Shown here: positions 36,452 to 43,710 of the stretch, in pieces
How the letters are laid out: each line of letters opens with the position of its first letter
How positions within the stretch are numbered: the stretch's first letter is position 1
Assembly: GCA_017983695.1 (NCBI GenBank)
Contig: JAGOAX010000005.1
Coordinates: forward strand, 62,001 to 126,000
Length of the DNA stretch: 64,000 nucleotides
DNA from: Ferruginibacter sp.
Lineage (GTDB): Bacteria > Bacteroidota > Bacteroidia > Chitinophagales > Chitinophagaceae
Direction: 5' to 3'
Translations under genes and position numbers: made by a program
The notes under the pieces: model-generated
Database searches by the model: none
Seen by the model: the letters and a program-made list of their open reading frames with translations, nothing else
Told to the model about the DNA's origin: nothing

Positions 36452-36862
36452 ATGGCAACCGCAGGATATTCTGGAACACCTCTTTTAAAAAAATTAGGTA
36501 TAAAGCCGGAGATGAAAATTTTGTTGCTGAATGAGCCTGCTAATTATTTTACTCTTTTACAAACAGATATCACAAACCAGCTAGCGGGCAGTAATGTAAC
36601 CCCAGATTTTATTCATCTTTTTGCAGTTGATTGTAAAGCTTTTGAAAATGGGATGAAAAAAGTTTTACTACACAGCAAAAAAAATACTGCTGTTATTGCC
36701 TGGGTATCGTGGTATAAAAAAACTGCAGGAATTGCTACTAACCTCAATGAAAATATAATCAGGGATTTTGCTTTGCAAAATAATTTAGTGGATATAAAAG
36801 TTTGTGCCGTGAGTGACTTGTGGTGTGGGTTGAAATTAGTGGTGCCGGTGGCAAAGCGGTAA
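36452..36862 (+). CDS. DUF3052 family protein
   Basis: A 136-residue cytosolic protein with the DUF3052 hallmark start (TAGYSGTPLLKKLGIKPEM) and a conserved end (SDLWCGLKLVVP). The family has no proven function. I choose the ATG at 36452, because the upstream TTG-initiated extension has no family resemblance. It lies between the dcw cluster, divergently transcribed, and the peptide-export locus, with its stop 5 nt from the convergent TlpA gene stop. The 217 nt between mraZ and this gene hold the MraZ operator and otherwise nothing recognised. Confidence 0.8.
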   Translation: MATAGYSGTPLLKKLGIKPEMKILLLNEPANYFTLLQTDITNQLAGSNVTPDFIHLFAVDCKAFENGMKKVLLHSKKNTAVIAWVSWYKKTAGIATNLNENIIRDFALQNNLVDIKVCAVSDLWCGLKLVVPVAKR

Positions 36863-36867
36863 GTATT

Positions 36868-37953
36868 TTATTGTTGTAATAAAAACTCTTTAAGTTTTTC
36901 TGCTTTAATGTTAATTGCAATTATTACCCCTTTTGAGTTTAATAAAAAATTACTCGGGTAAGATATTACCCTAAATTGTTTTATAGGCTTAGATTGCTGC
37001 CCTTTATAGTCAGAATAAAACAACCACTGATAATTATTATTTTTAAGAAAATTATTATACACAACCTGCTTAACGTCAGATGATATACTTAATATTTCAA
37101 ACCCCTTTGAGTGATATTTTTGATAGATAGTATCAAGATAAGGCATTTCTGCAAGGCATGGTGCACACCATGTTGCCCAAAAGTCAATTAAAATAAATTT
37201 ACTATTTGCTTTTATTTTCTTGAAAGTATTTTTTAAATACTTAGTTTCAAAAGCGATTTTTGTAATTGTATCTCCAACTTTATAACGCAGAGGTAACTCA
37301 AAAAAATTATACTTTACTTTATCAAATACATCGCTTGATTGATAATACTTTTGGGTATTAGTGAACAGGCCTTTTGCGAAATTAAAATTTGAACTATCTA
37401 TAAATTTTGCCGCTGATAAGTCTTGTAAAAGTAGCAGTGCAGAAAAAGTTTTTTGATTTTCAAGAATAAAATTAATCATGCTTTTATACAATATGTTATA
37501 GTGGTATTTTAATGAATCATAGGTCATATTTCTACCGATAAAACTTTGTAAGATTGGTTCCATACTATTTTTTTCAAAATTTCTGAGTAAATCATTCTCG
37601 TAACTACCAATAACAGCCGACTTGTTAAACCTGGCTTTAGTGCCGGTAATTTTTATTGAATCGCCTGGTGAAGCAATAAAAGAACACCACTTCCCATTCT
37701 CTGCCAACTCTATTGCTAATATTTGAGGATGGTTAATTTTAATTTTAAAATCAGCTTTATTTTTTTCATTCAGTATTGCAGAATCATAAGTAACTACAAT
37801 AAAACTTTGCCCCATTATTGATAGTGGCTTATTATTAAAATACAATTTAGCCGATTGGCCATTCTCAATATTAATACTAATATTTACATCCTTAGTTTTT
37901 TGTGAAAAAGATTGAAAGTACAGTAGTGAAAAGAAAATGCTTAAATATTTCAT
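36868..37953 (-). CDS. TlpA-like thioredoxin with DUF4369-type N-domain (exported)
   Basis: A 361-residue protein with an N-terminal signal peptide (MKYLSIFFSLLYFQSFSQ). An all-beta N-terminal domain of DUF4369 style occupies about residues 20-130 and a helical linker follows. The C-terminal thioredoxin domain has the active site DFWATWCAPCLAEMPYLD (CAPC, about residue 255). It acts as a periplasmic thiol-disulfide oxidoreductase. It follows the Cys-rich precursor 1 on the same strand after a terminator. A role in oxidising or isomerising the exported peptides is inferred from context only. A second member lies at 42302-43423. Confidence 0.85.
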   Translation of the reverse strand: MKYLSIFFSLLYFQSFSQKTKDVNISINIENGQSAKLYFNNKPLSIMGQSFIVVTYDSAILNEKNKADFKIKINHPQILAIELAENGKWCSFIASPGDSIKITGTKARFNKSAVIGSYENDLLRNFEKNSMEPILQSFIGRNMTYDSLKYHYNILYKSMINFILENQKTFSALLLLQDLSAAKFIDSSNFNFAKGLFTNTQKYYQSSDVFDKVKYNFFELPLRYKVGDTITKIAFETKYLKNTFKKIKANSKFILIDFWATWCAPCLAEMPYLDTIYQKYHSKGFEILSISSDVKQVVYNNFLKNNNYQWLFYSDYKGQQSKPIKQFRVISYPSNFLLNSKGVIIAINIKAEKLKEFLLQQ

Positions 37954-37965
37954 ATACGTGAATTT

Positions 37966-38012
37966 TAAAAAAGATTAAAAACATGCAATTTCTAAACACG
38001 AAACTGCATGTT
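37966..38012 (-). terminator. Rho-independent terminator after precursor 1
   Basis: AACATGCA (37980-37987) and TGCATGTT (38005-38012) form a stem. On the minus strand it is followed by TTTTTAATCTTTTTT. It lies 7 nt after the precursor 1 stop, so precursor 1 has its own transcript end. Confidence 0.75.
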
Positions 38013-38018
38013 AACTTA

Positions 38019-38282
38019 CTATGAATTACTACAACTCTGAGAAGACCATACACCATTTGCATTCTTACAATTAACCACGCTGATTGTATTACCTTCAATA
38101 GCTTGGCAATCAGTTCCAGCTGTACCTACACCTGTACAGGAAATAGTGCTATTCCCACTACAACATGCAGAAGCAGTACAAGTTTCTGGATCTCCTCCCC
38201 CTCCACCTGGAGGGTTACCACCCATTATTTTCTTCATTTCGTTTTGAGACATTACTTTAAAGTCTTTATATTTCATTAACAT
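38019..38282 (-). CDS. Cys-rich double-glycine-leader precursor peptide 1
   Basis: An 87-residue precursor. The 22-residue leader (MLMKYKDFKVMSQNEMKKIM then GG) fits the double-glycine leaders cut by C39 peptidase domains. The predicted mature part of 65 residues starts with a Gly-rich NPPGGGGGDPE stretch. It holds seven Cys (TCT, ACC, SCT, DCQ, NCK, SCS contexts), an odd number. No resemblance to a known bacteriocin core is evident. Translation may begin at the third residue (ATG at 38276). The leader and 5' region are nearly the same as those of precursor 2 (46208-46432), while the cores are unrelated. It is flanked by the exporter genes upstream and a TlpA gene downstream. Product function unknown: bacteriocin, microcin or signal. 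Confidence 0.82.
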   Translation of the reverse strand: MLMKYKDFKVMSQNEMKKIMGGNPPGGGGGDPETCTASACCSGNSTISCTGVGTAGTDCQAIEGNTISVVNCKNANGVWSSQSCSNS

Positions 38283-38392
38283 AATATTGCAGTAGTTTTA
38301 TAAAATTCAAAAGCTACCAAAAACTTTAATTTTTAATATACCTACTCTTTTCTAAAGGTTTTCGGCTTTCCCTTTTTGTTTGCAAACAAAAT
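38283..38392 (-). promoter_or_regulatory. Conserved 5' region of precursor 1 (empty-site version)
   Basis: Two blocks are shared with the region upstream of precursor 2. The first, 38283-38330, is nearly identical (2 mismatches). The second, 38334-38392, is identical over 59 nt. The distal block ends in a perfect 18-nt palindrome, TTTTGTTTGCAAACAAAA (38374-38391). Only 3 nt separate the blocks here, against 52 nt at the other locus. It probably holds the promoter and a regulator site; no TAnnTTTG match is exact. Confidence 0.7.
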
Positions 38393-38488
38393 TTTTATTA
38401 CAATTTTTTTTAAAATCAGCTATACAAAACCACCATCAAACAAACTGAAACATCAAGTTCATCACTTTATTTAATTATTCCTAAAAAT

Positions 38489-38513
38489 TAGTGGTTGTAA
38501 ATTACAACCACTA
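38489..38513. promoter_or_regulatory. Palindromic operator candidate (copy 1)
   Basis: A perfect 25-nt palindrome with 12-nt arms around a central A; its core is GGTTGTAAATTACAACC. It lies between the HlyD stop and precursor 1. The same 19-nt core and the following CAAAATTTAACA recur at 48297-48327 beside the XRE regulator gene, pointing to a common regulator. Confidence 0.7.
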
Positions 38514-38525
38514 CAAAATTTAACA

Positions 38526-39890
38526 CTACTGCACCTGTTTAACAATGCTGTAATAAAACCTTTGCAGCAACCGCATGTTTGCAGTTACAATTTCTCCTTG
38601 TGCAGTTAAACCATCTCTAAACTGAATTTGCCTTTTGTAATTTGTATTTAAACCGTCGGGCAAAATTACTTTAGCAATATAACCACTGTCGGTACTGATA
38701 TTGCTGATAAAATCAATCTTCCCTATCAAACTCCCATATTCCTGGAAAGGGTAAGCAGCAAATTTTAATAATACCTGCTGACCTATTTTTACTTTACCAA
38801 AATTGGCTTGCGGTATATATACTTCGGCATAGTATTGAGTATTTTCAGGGTTGACAAAACAAATAATTTGATTGGCTTGTAACTCCTGATTTTCCTGTAA
38901 AAAAGTAGCGAATGCAATTTTACCATCCAGCGGTGCAGTTAACAAATACTTGGTTTTCCAGTCTTCTAATTGTGCTTTTAATGTATTGAGTGCCTGTGTA
39001 AAGATTCCCTTTTGTTGTGCAATTTCATTTTCTAATTGTAAAATTTCTTTTTGCTTTTCCTGTTGGCTGCTTTCGTTAGATATGATGCTGCTGTTGATCT
39101 GTGGTATGCTCATGGCTTTGTTTAAAAATTTACTGCGTTCATTTCTATATTCCAATCTGGCAATTACACTTTCTTCCAGCAACCTTTTATTCATTTTAAA
39201 CGTAGTATCAGCTAATCCTACATCTTCCTGTTGAATACTTTTTTGCTGCAATAAATTTGAATGTAGTTTTCGCAGGTAACTCATATCTTTCTGCAGCAAA
39301 GCTTTCTTTTTTAAATAATAGCCCGAAGTAAGATATTGATTAAATAAAATAAAGGCCTGCATAAAAGTAGATACGGCCCCCTCTATCTCTCCGCCGTTAG
39401 GCGGAAGGAAATGTTTATTTACTTGCGGAGATGATGTTACAGAAAATGAATTGAAATATTTTATTGCTTCTTCTGTTTTATTTATTGCTAAAAGTAATTG
39501 TACGCTATCAATCACTTTACAAAAGTGAATCATTGCAGCATGATCTGCCCTGCTTTCCATAAAACCCAGCAAATCATTTTGCCGTACCAATTGTCCTTCT
39601 TTTACAATTAACTTTACAAGTTTACCCTGCGTTTTTGTCATTACTTCTTTAGGTGCATTAATGGAAGTTAGTTTTGCTTTTGCTGCAACTACATCAGGGT
39701 ACTGAATAAAATATGTAATAAAGACCAATAGCAGCAATATTAAAAAGAAAATGCTTACGCCCCATCGCACCACAAAACCAGGCTTGTTACTAATAATTTC
39801 ATTTACTTCCATACTTCGCAATAACCCGTTGCCTGATAATTTAATTGTATCAGCAGTTGCAATTCCATTACCATTTAATTCGTGAGGCAT
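38526..39890 (-). CDS. HlyD-family membrane fusion protein of peptide exporter
   Basis: A 454-residue periplasmic adaptor with one N-terminal transmembrane helix (about residues 48-68, FFLILLLLVFITYFIQYP). Biotinyl-lipoyl-like halves flank a long coiled-coil hairpin (about residues 160-310). Characteristic strands are KLTSINAPKEVMTKTQGKLV and FVNPENTQYYAEVYIPQ. It should join the C39 ABC transporter to an outer-membrane exit. The stop of the ABC gene precedes its ATG (39890) by 9 nt. The residues HFLPPNGGEIEGAV (about 160-173) are encoded by a palindromic repeat (39374-39411) inserted before the hairpin. Confidence 0.9.
   Translation of the reverse strand: MPHELNGNGIATADTIKLSGNGLLRSMEVNEIISNKPGFVVRWGVSIFFLILLLLVFITYFIQYPDVVAAKAKLTSINAPKEVMTKTQGKLVKLIVKEGQLVRQNDLLGFMESRADHAAMIHFCKVIDSVQLLLAINKTEEAIKYFNSFSVTSSPQVNKHFLPPNGGEIEGAVSTFMQAFILFNQYLTSGYYLKKKALLQKDMSYLRKLHSNLLQQKSIQQEDVGLADTTFKMNKRLLEESVIARLEYRNERSKFLNKAMSIPQINSSIISNESSQQEKQKEILQLENEIAQQKGIFTQALNTLKAQLEDWKTKYLLTAPLDGKIAFATFLQENQELQANQIICFVNPENTQYYAEVYIPQANFGKVKIGQQVLLKFAAYPFQEYGSLIGKIDFISNISTDSGYIAKVILPDGLNTNYKRQIQFRDGLTAQGEIVTANMRLLQRFYYSIVKQVQ
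39374..39411. repeat. Short palindromic repeat inside the HlyD gene
   Basis: GGCCCCCTCTATCTCT then CCGCCGTTAGGCGG and AAGGAAATG. The outer flanks match the family (compare 23626-23670), but the core palindrome differs. Read in frame as HFLPPNGGEIEGAV. Confidence 0.75.
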
Positions 39891-39899
39891 AAATAATTA

Positions 39900-42224
39900 T
39901 TAATTACCTAATTCCAGTTGATTTTTAACCAATTCAAAATATTCTCCTTTACGCATTGCCAATTCTTCATGCGTACCGGTTTCAGTTATTTGCCCGTTGT
40001 GCAGCACCACTATATTATCGGCATGTTTTACTGTACTTAACCGGTGTGCCACCACTACAACAGTTTTATCTTTAAAAAATGCTGATAAATTTTCCATAAT
40101 TACTTTTTCGTTATTGGCATCTAACGAATTGGTGGCTTCATCAAAAAAGATAAATTCAGGATTTTTATATACTGCCCTTGCAATTAATATCCGTTGCTTT
40201 TGCCCTGCACTAATACCATTTCCTTCTGCACCTATTTTGGTATTAAAGCCCAGCGGCAGCGATTCTATAAAAGCCTGGATATTGGCAACCTTGCAGGCAT
40301 GAAGTAGTTTTGCATAATCGGGCCGGTCATCACTTACTGCAATATTTTTTGCTATGCTGTCATTAAAAATATAGCCATCCTGCATTACACTGCCGCAATG
40401 ACTGCGCCAGTATTTAGGGCTGATGTATTTTAACCCAACACCAACACCGGCCTCCCCTATCCCCTCCCAAGGAGGGGTAAATGGAGAAGATGAATTAATA
40501 GATTGAAGCGAAGCAGTTGTTCCGATTTTTATTTCGCCGGAATAATTCTCATAAAACTTCAACAACAGTTTTAATAAAGTTGTTTTACCACTACCGCTCA
40601 TGCCAACAATAGCCGTTGTTTTTCCTTCAGGAATAATAAGGTTAATGTTTTTTAAAACCGGCTCATTACCTGCGCCAGCATAAGTAAAAGAAAGATTATT
40701 TAAATGAATTGATTTATGCACAGGTAATTGTTTGGCAAGTGCTGCATCTGCAGGTTCTTCTTCCTCCATCTGGTGAATTTCATTCAACCTTTCTAAACTT
40801 ATTTTGGCATCCTGTGCCTGCTGGGTAAAGTTAATCAGTTGTTCTACCGGGCTGTTAAGCTGACCAATAATATATTGTACCGCTAACATGGCACCTAAAG
40901 TAAGCTGCCCTTCCATTACCGACTTTGCAACAAAAAATGTGATGAGGATATTTTTGCCTTCGTTAATAAAAAATGCACCGGCCTGCTGGTACTGGCTTAA
41001 TGATAAACTTTTAAAACTCAGTTTAAACAACCCTGCCTGCAAGCCCTCCCACTCCCAGCGGCGCAAATGCTCGGCACCATTTAATTTAATTTCCTGCATA
41101 CCATAAATTAACTGCATGGTAGCCGTGTTTTCTTTTGCGGCAATTGCAAACTGCCTGTAATTTAAACTGCGGCGGTAGCGGAGGAATATTTTGATCCATA
41201 AAAAATACAATACACTGCCTGCACAAAAAATACCAAATACATAAGTATTGTATTGCAGCAGCACTACAGAAAAAATAACCAGGTTAAATAAAGAAAATAA
41301 AGTGCTTAAGGCTGAGCCGGTTAAAAAACTTTCAATACGCTTATGATCGCCAATACGCTGAATTATATCGCCGGTTTGTTTAGTATCAAAATAGCTGAGC
41401 GGCAGTTTCATCAGCTTTATCCAAAAATCGGAGAGGATTGCAAGGTTAATTTTAGTACTGATATGCAATAATATCCTGCTGCGGATAAAATCTACTACGG
41501 TACGGCCAAAAAATAACATAAACTGTGCCGCCAATATTAAATAAATAAAAGGCAGGTTATGCTGGTTAATGCCAGTATCTACTATGCTTTGTGTTAAAAA
41601 AGGGAAAATAAGCTGCAGCAAACTACCCAGCAGCAAGCCAATAAACAACTGTATAATATATCTTTTTTGCTGTGCAAAATAACCCAGCAATATACCCCAG
41701 CCCAGTTTGTTTTCTTTTTCGCTTTGTTGATTATGAAAATCAGGAGTAGGCTCTAACAGCAAGGCTACGCCGTAAGCTTCGCCATCTAAATTACTGCTTG
41801 CCCAATGTTGTAAAAATTCTTCTTTACTTAATTTAATTATTCCTTTACCGGGGTCTGCAATCGTTACGACCTCACCCCCTGCCCCTCTCCAAAAGGAGAG
41901 GGGTGAAGCAGAGAATTTAGCGAAGAAGCTGCTTTTTACTTTTAACAGCACCACAAAATGGTGTTGCCCCCAATGTAAAATACAGGGCAGCGGTGCTTCT
42001 TTAGTTATTTGTTTGTAAGTTAACTGTACACCCTGTGTACGGAAACCAATGCTTACTGCTGCATTGTTAATACCTAATAAGTTTACGCCCTCCTTACCTA
42101 TTTCTGTTTTACTTCTTAAAGTTTGCAGGCTGATGCTTTTGCCATAATACCTGCATATCATGGCAAGGCAGGTGGGGCCACAATCCATGGCATCTCGTTG
42201 TTTTATGAAGGGTATAGTGGGCAA
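39900..42224 (-). CDS. Peptidase-containing ABC transporter (C39 type) for double-glycine peptides
   Basis: A 774-residue fused exporter. Residues 1-150 form a C39 cysteine peptidase with DAMDCGPTCLAMICRYYG (Cys15), the His motif HWGQHHFVVL (about residue 93) and ADPGKG. A six-helix ABC membrane domain follows (about 175-470). The nucleotide-binding domain has Walker A IVGMSGSGKTTLLKLL (about 538), signature NGISAGQKQRI and Walker B EFIFFDEATNSLD. It should cleave after GG and export the precursor peptides. Two palindromic repeats are translated within it: one in the loop after the peptidase His (SASPLSFWRGAGGEV) and one between NBD strands (SSPFTPPWEGIGEAGVG). The start is TTG 42224, required to keep the conserved N-terminal IKQRDAMDCG. 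Confidence 0.93.
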   Translation of the reverse strand: MPTIPFIKQRDAMDCGPTCLAMICRYYGKSISLQTLRSKTEIGKEGVNLLGINNAAVSIGFRTQGVQLTYKQITKEAPLPCILHWGQHHFVVLLKVKSSFFAKFSASPLSFWRGAGGEVVTIADPGKGIIKLSKEEFLQHWASSNLDGEAYGVALLLEPTPDFHNQQSEKENKLGWGILLGYFAQQKRYIIQLFIGLLLGSLLQLIFPFLTQSIVDTGINQHNLPFIYLILAAQFMLFFGRTVVDFIRSRILLHISTKINLAILSDFWIKLMKLPLSYFDTKQTGDIIQRIGDHKRIESFLTGSALSTLFSLFNLVIFSVVLLQYNTYVFGIFCAGSVLYFLWIKIFLRYRRSLNYRQFAIAAKENTATMQLIYGMQEIKLNGAEHLRRWEWEGLQAGLFKLSFKSLSLSQYQQAGAFFINEGKNILITFFVAKSVMEGQLTLGAMLAVQYIIGQLNSPVEQLINFTQQAQDAKISLERLNEIHQMEEEEPADAALAKQLPVHKSIHLNNLSFTYAGAGNEPVLKNINLIIPEGKTTAIVGMSGSGKTTLLKLLLKFYENYSGEIKIGTTASLQSINSSSPFTPPWEGIGEAGVGVGLKYISPKYWRSHCGSVMQDGYIFNDSIAKNIAVSDDRPDYAKLLHACKVANIQAFIESLPLGFNTKIGAEGNGISAGQKQRILIARAVYKNPEFIFFDEATNSLDANNEKVIMENLSAFFKDKTVVVVAHRLSTVKHADNIVVLHNGQITETGTHEELAMRKGEYFELVKNQLELGN
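40447..40492. repeat. Short palindromic repeat inside the exporter NBD
   Basis: CCGGCCTCCCCTAT, core CCCCTCCCAAGGAGGGG, then TAAATGGAGAAGATGAATT. In frame as SSPFTPPWEGIGEAG between conserved IKIGTTASLQ and ISPKYWRSHCGSVMQDG. Confidence 0.85.
41869..41918. repeat. Short palindromic repeat inside the exporter C39 domain
   Basis: GACCTCACCCCCTG, core CCCCTCTCC-AAAA-GGAGAGGGG, then TGAAGCAGAGAATT. In frame as SASPLSFWRGAGGEV between the peptidase His strand and IADPGKG. Confidence 0.85.
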
Positions 42225-42268
42225 GAGAGTTTTATTATTATTGTAAAAAATAGTTGGTATTTTAATTC

Positions 42269-42282
42269 GTTTCGTGTGCCAC
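42269..42282. repeat. GTTTCGTGTGCCAC motif upstream of the exporter gene
   Basis: Full copy of a 14-nt motif that recurs at 43680-43693 and, inverted, at 43587-43600. Shorter forms occur at 43648-43657, 48241-48248 and, inverted, 37996-38004. All are in non-coding parts of the peptide-export locus. Confidence 0.55.
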
Positions 42283-42301
42283 TAATGGAAGCGAAAGAAT
42301 C

Positions 42302-43423
42302 TTAGTGATTTTTTTTGAAATACTGCTCAATAAATAAAATAAGTTTATTTTCTTTTTCAAATCCAATTGTTCTAAGTATTTCATTCCCTTGATTGTCTGT
42401 TAAAATAGTTACTGGAATTGAAGTGAAATTATACAAAGCTTCTCCTTTTTCATACTCAGTTGAATCCAAAATAAATTGAGCCCAAGGCATATTCTCTTCC
42501 TTTATTGCTTTTTTCCATTTGTCAGTATCTCTATCTGTCGATATACTCGCCATACTTAATCCCCTGCCGGATAATTTTTTGTACAAACTTTTTAACTGTG
42601 GAATTTCCATTCGACAAGGTCCACACCAGCTAGCCCAAAAAATTAACAGGTTCAATTTTGAAGAATTATTTATGATCCTATCTTTTTCTCCTTTAGAATT
42701 TAAAAGTAAAAGATTAGTAAGTGGTAGGCCTGGATCAGGACGAATTGCTAAATAGGTTTTAAGTTTATTGGCTAACCTGGAGTTTTGAACATCGGAAGTA
42801 AACAGAGTAAGGTAGTCTTTAACTTCTTCCTTAGAGTATTGATCCTTATTCGTTAATATTCCATTTAATAAAAAAAGAGAAAAAGGGTTTTCTTTAATTA
42901 TACTTTTGTATTTATTTACTAACCAAATTCTCTTCGTACTATCAGTAGTATTAATATAGCCAAATTCCAGCAACTGTGTTTTATTTATTACATCTGTTTC
43001 TTTTCCTGCTTTTAAAGAAAGCTCTTCTTTTGGTGTTAAGCTTCCAGAAATATCTATAGTTCCTTTCTCTAGCATAAATCCGTTGCCTGAGTATTTTTTT
43101 TCTGGCGTCGATAAAAAAGGATTTATGTAATGCAGGGTTTTTAATTTCCCAACGCTATCACGGAATTCTATACAGGCGATGAAAGGCTCAAACGATGAAT
43201 CGATCTTATAATTAATTGTAAATTGCCCGTTTATGCAATCAGCAGAATCTATAAATTTATTCCATTGAAATGCACTTGCTAAATATACTTTTTTGGCAGC
43301 TAGATTCTTGACAGAGCCTTTTATAGTAATTATATTCTGGGGCTGTGGCTTACAACTAGTTAAAACAAAGATCATATTCAGCCACACAATATTATAAAGG
43401 ATCTTAGATAATTTTATATTCAT
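42302..43423 (-). CDS. TlpA-like thioredoxin lipoprotein with DUF4369-type N-domain
   Basis: A 373-residue envelope thiol-disulfide oxidoreductase. The N-terminus is a lipoprotein signal (MIFVLTSC lipobox, Cys about residue 24). The N-domain (about 30-140) is of DUF4369 style, as in the 36868-37953 paralogue. The C-terminal thioredoxin fold has IFWASWCGPCRMEIPQLKSL (CGPC, about residue 267) and the cis-Pro region NFTSIPVTILTD. It is placed between the MG2/plug gene and the exporter gene on the same strand. A role in disulfide formation of the Cys-rich peptides is an inference from this placement. Confidence 0.87.
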   Translation of the reverse strand: MNIKLSKILYNIVWLNMIFVLTSCKPQPQNIITIKGSVKNLAAKKVYLASAFQWNKFIDSADCINGQFTINYKIDSSFEPFIACIEFRDSVGKLKTLHYINPFLSTPEKKYSGNGFMLEKGTIDISGSLTPKEELSLKAGKETDVINKTQLLEFGYINTTDSTKRIWLVNKYKSIIKENPFSLFLLNGILTNKDQYSKEEVKDYLTLFTSDVQNSRLANKLKTYLAIRPDPGLPLTNLLLLNSKGEKDRIINNSSKLNLLIFWASWCGPCRMEIPQLKSLYKKLSGRGLSMASISTDRDTDKWKKAIKEENMPWAQFILDSTEYEKGEALYNFTSIPVTILTDNQGNEILRTIGFEKENKLILFIEQYFKKNH

Positions 43424-43470
43424 TACATTAATAGTTTAAGATAAATTGTAGTTAATAAGGTACTAGAAAA

Positions 43471-43511
43471 ATGCAAATCTGATTTACTTTTTTGGTAGAT
43501 CAGATTTGCAT
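43471..43511 (-). terminator. Strong hairpin terminator between MG2/plug and TlpA genes
   Basis: ATGCAAATCTGAT (43471-43483) and ATCAGATTTGCAT (43499-43511) are perfect 13-nt arms with a 15-nt loop. On the minus strand TTTTTC follows. It lies ~200 nt past the MG2/plug stop and 48 nt before the TlpA start. Confidence 0.75.
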
Positions 43512-43710
43512 TAAACACATTGCTTTTAATCCTTACACTTAGGCGGCTTGTCCTGGTGTACATCTGCTCACTCTCCGCCTTGATTCGTGGCACACGAAAC
43601 ATTGTTTACAAATTGCACACTATATTTTAAACAACTTATTAGTTTTTGTTTCGTGTGTTGTATTTTATTTCCACCTTTCGTTTCGTGTGCCACAAACCAA
43701 GGTAAAGTAA
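43512..43710. other. Non-coding spacer with GTTTCGTGTG repeats
   Basis: This 199-nt stretch carries GTTTCGTGTGCCAC at 43680-43693, its inverted copy at 43587-43600 and a short copy at 43648-43657. The inverted copy sits in a small palindrome (TTCGTG-GCA-CACGAA). No gene can be supported. A 26-codon Cys-rich minus-strand frame (43539-43619) has no start codon. Confidence 0.45.

Noticed and set aside
43539..43619. A 26-codon minus-strand frame with five Cys (CAICKQCFVCHESRRRVSRC) between the MG2/plug gene and the hairpin at 43471-43511, possibly a third precursor.
   Set aside because: It has no start codon and no GG leader, begins right after a stop, and part of its Cys pattern comes from the GTTTCGTGTGCCAC repeat. 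At most a decayed remnant.
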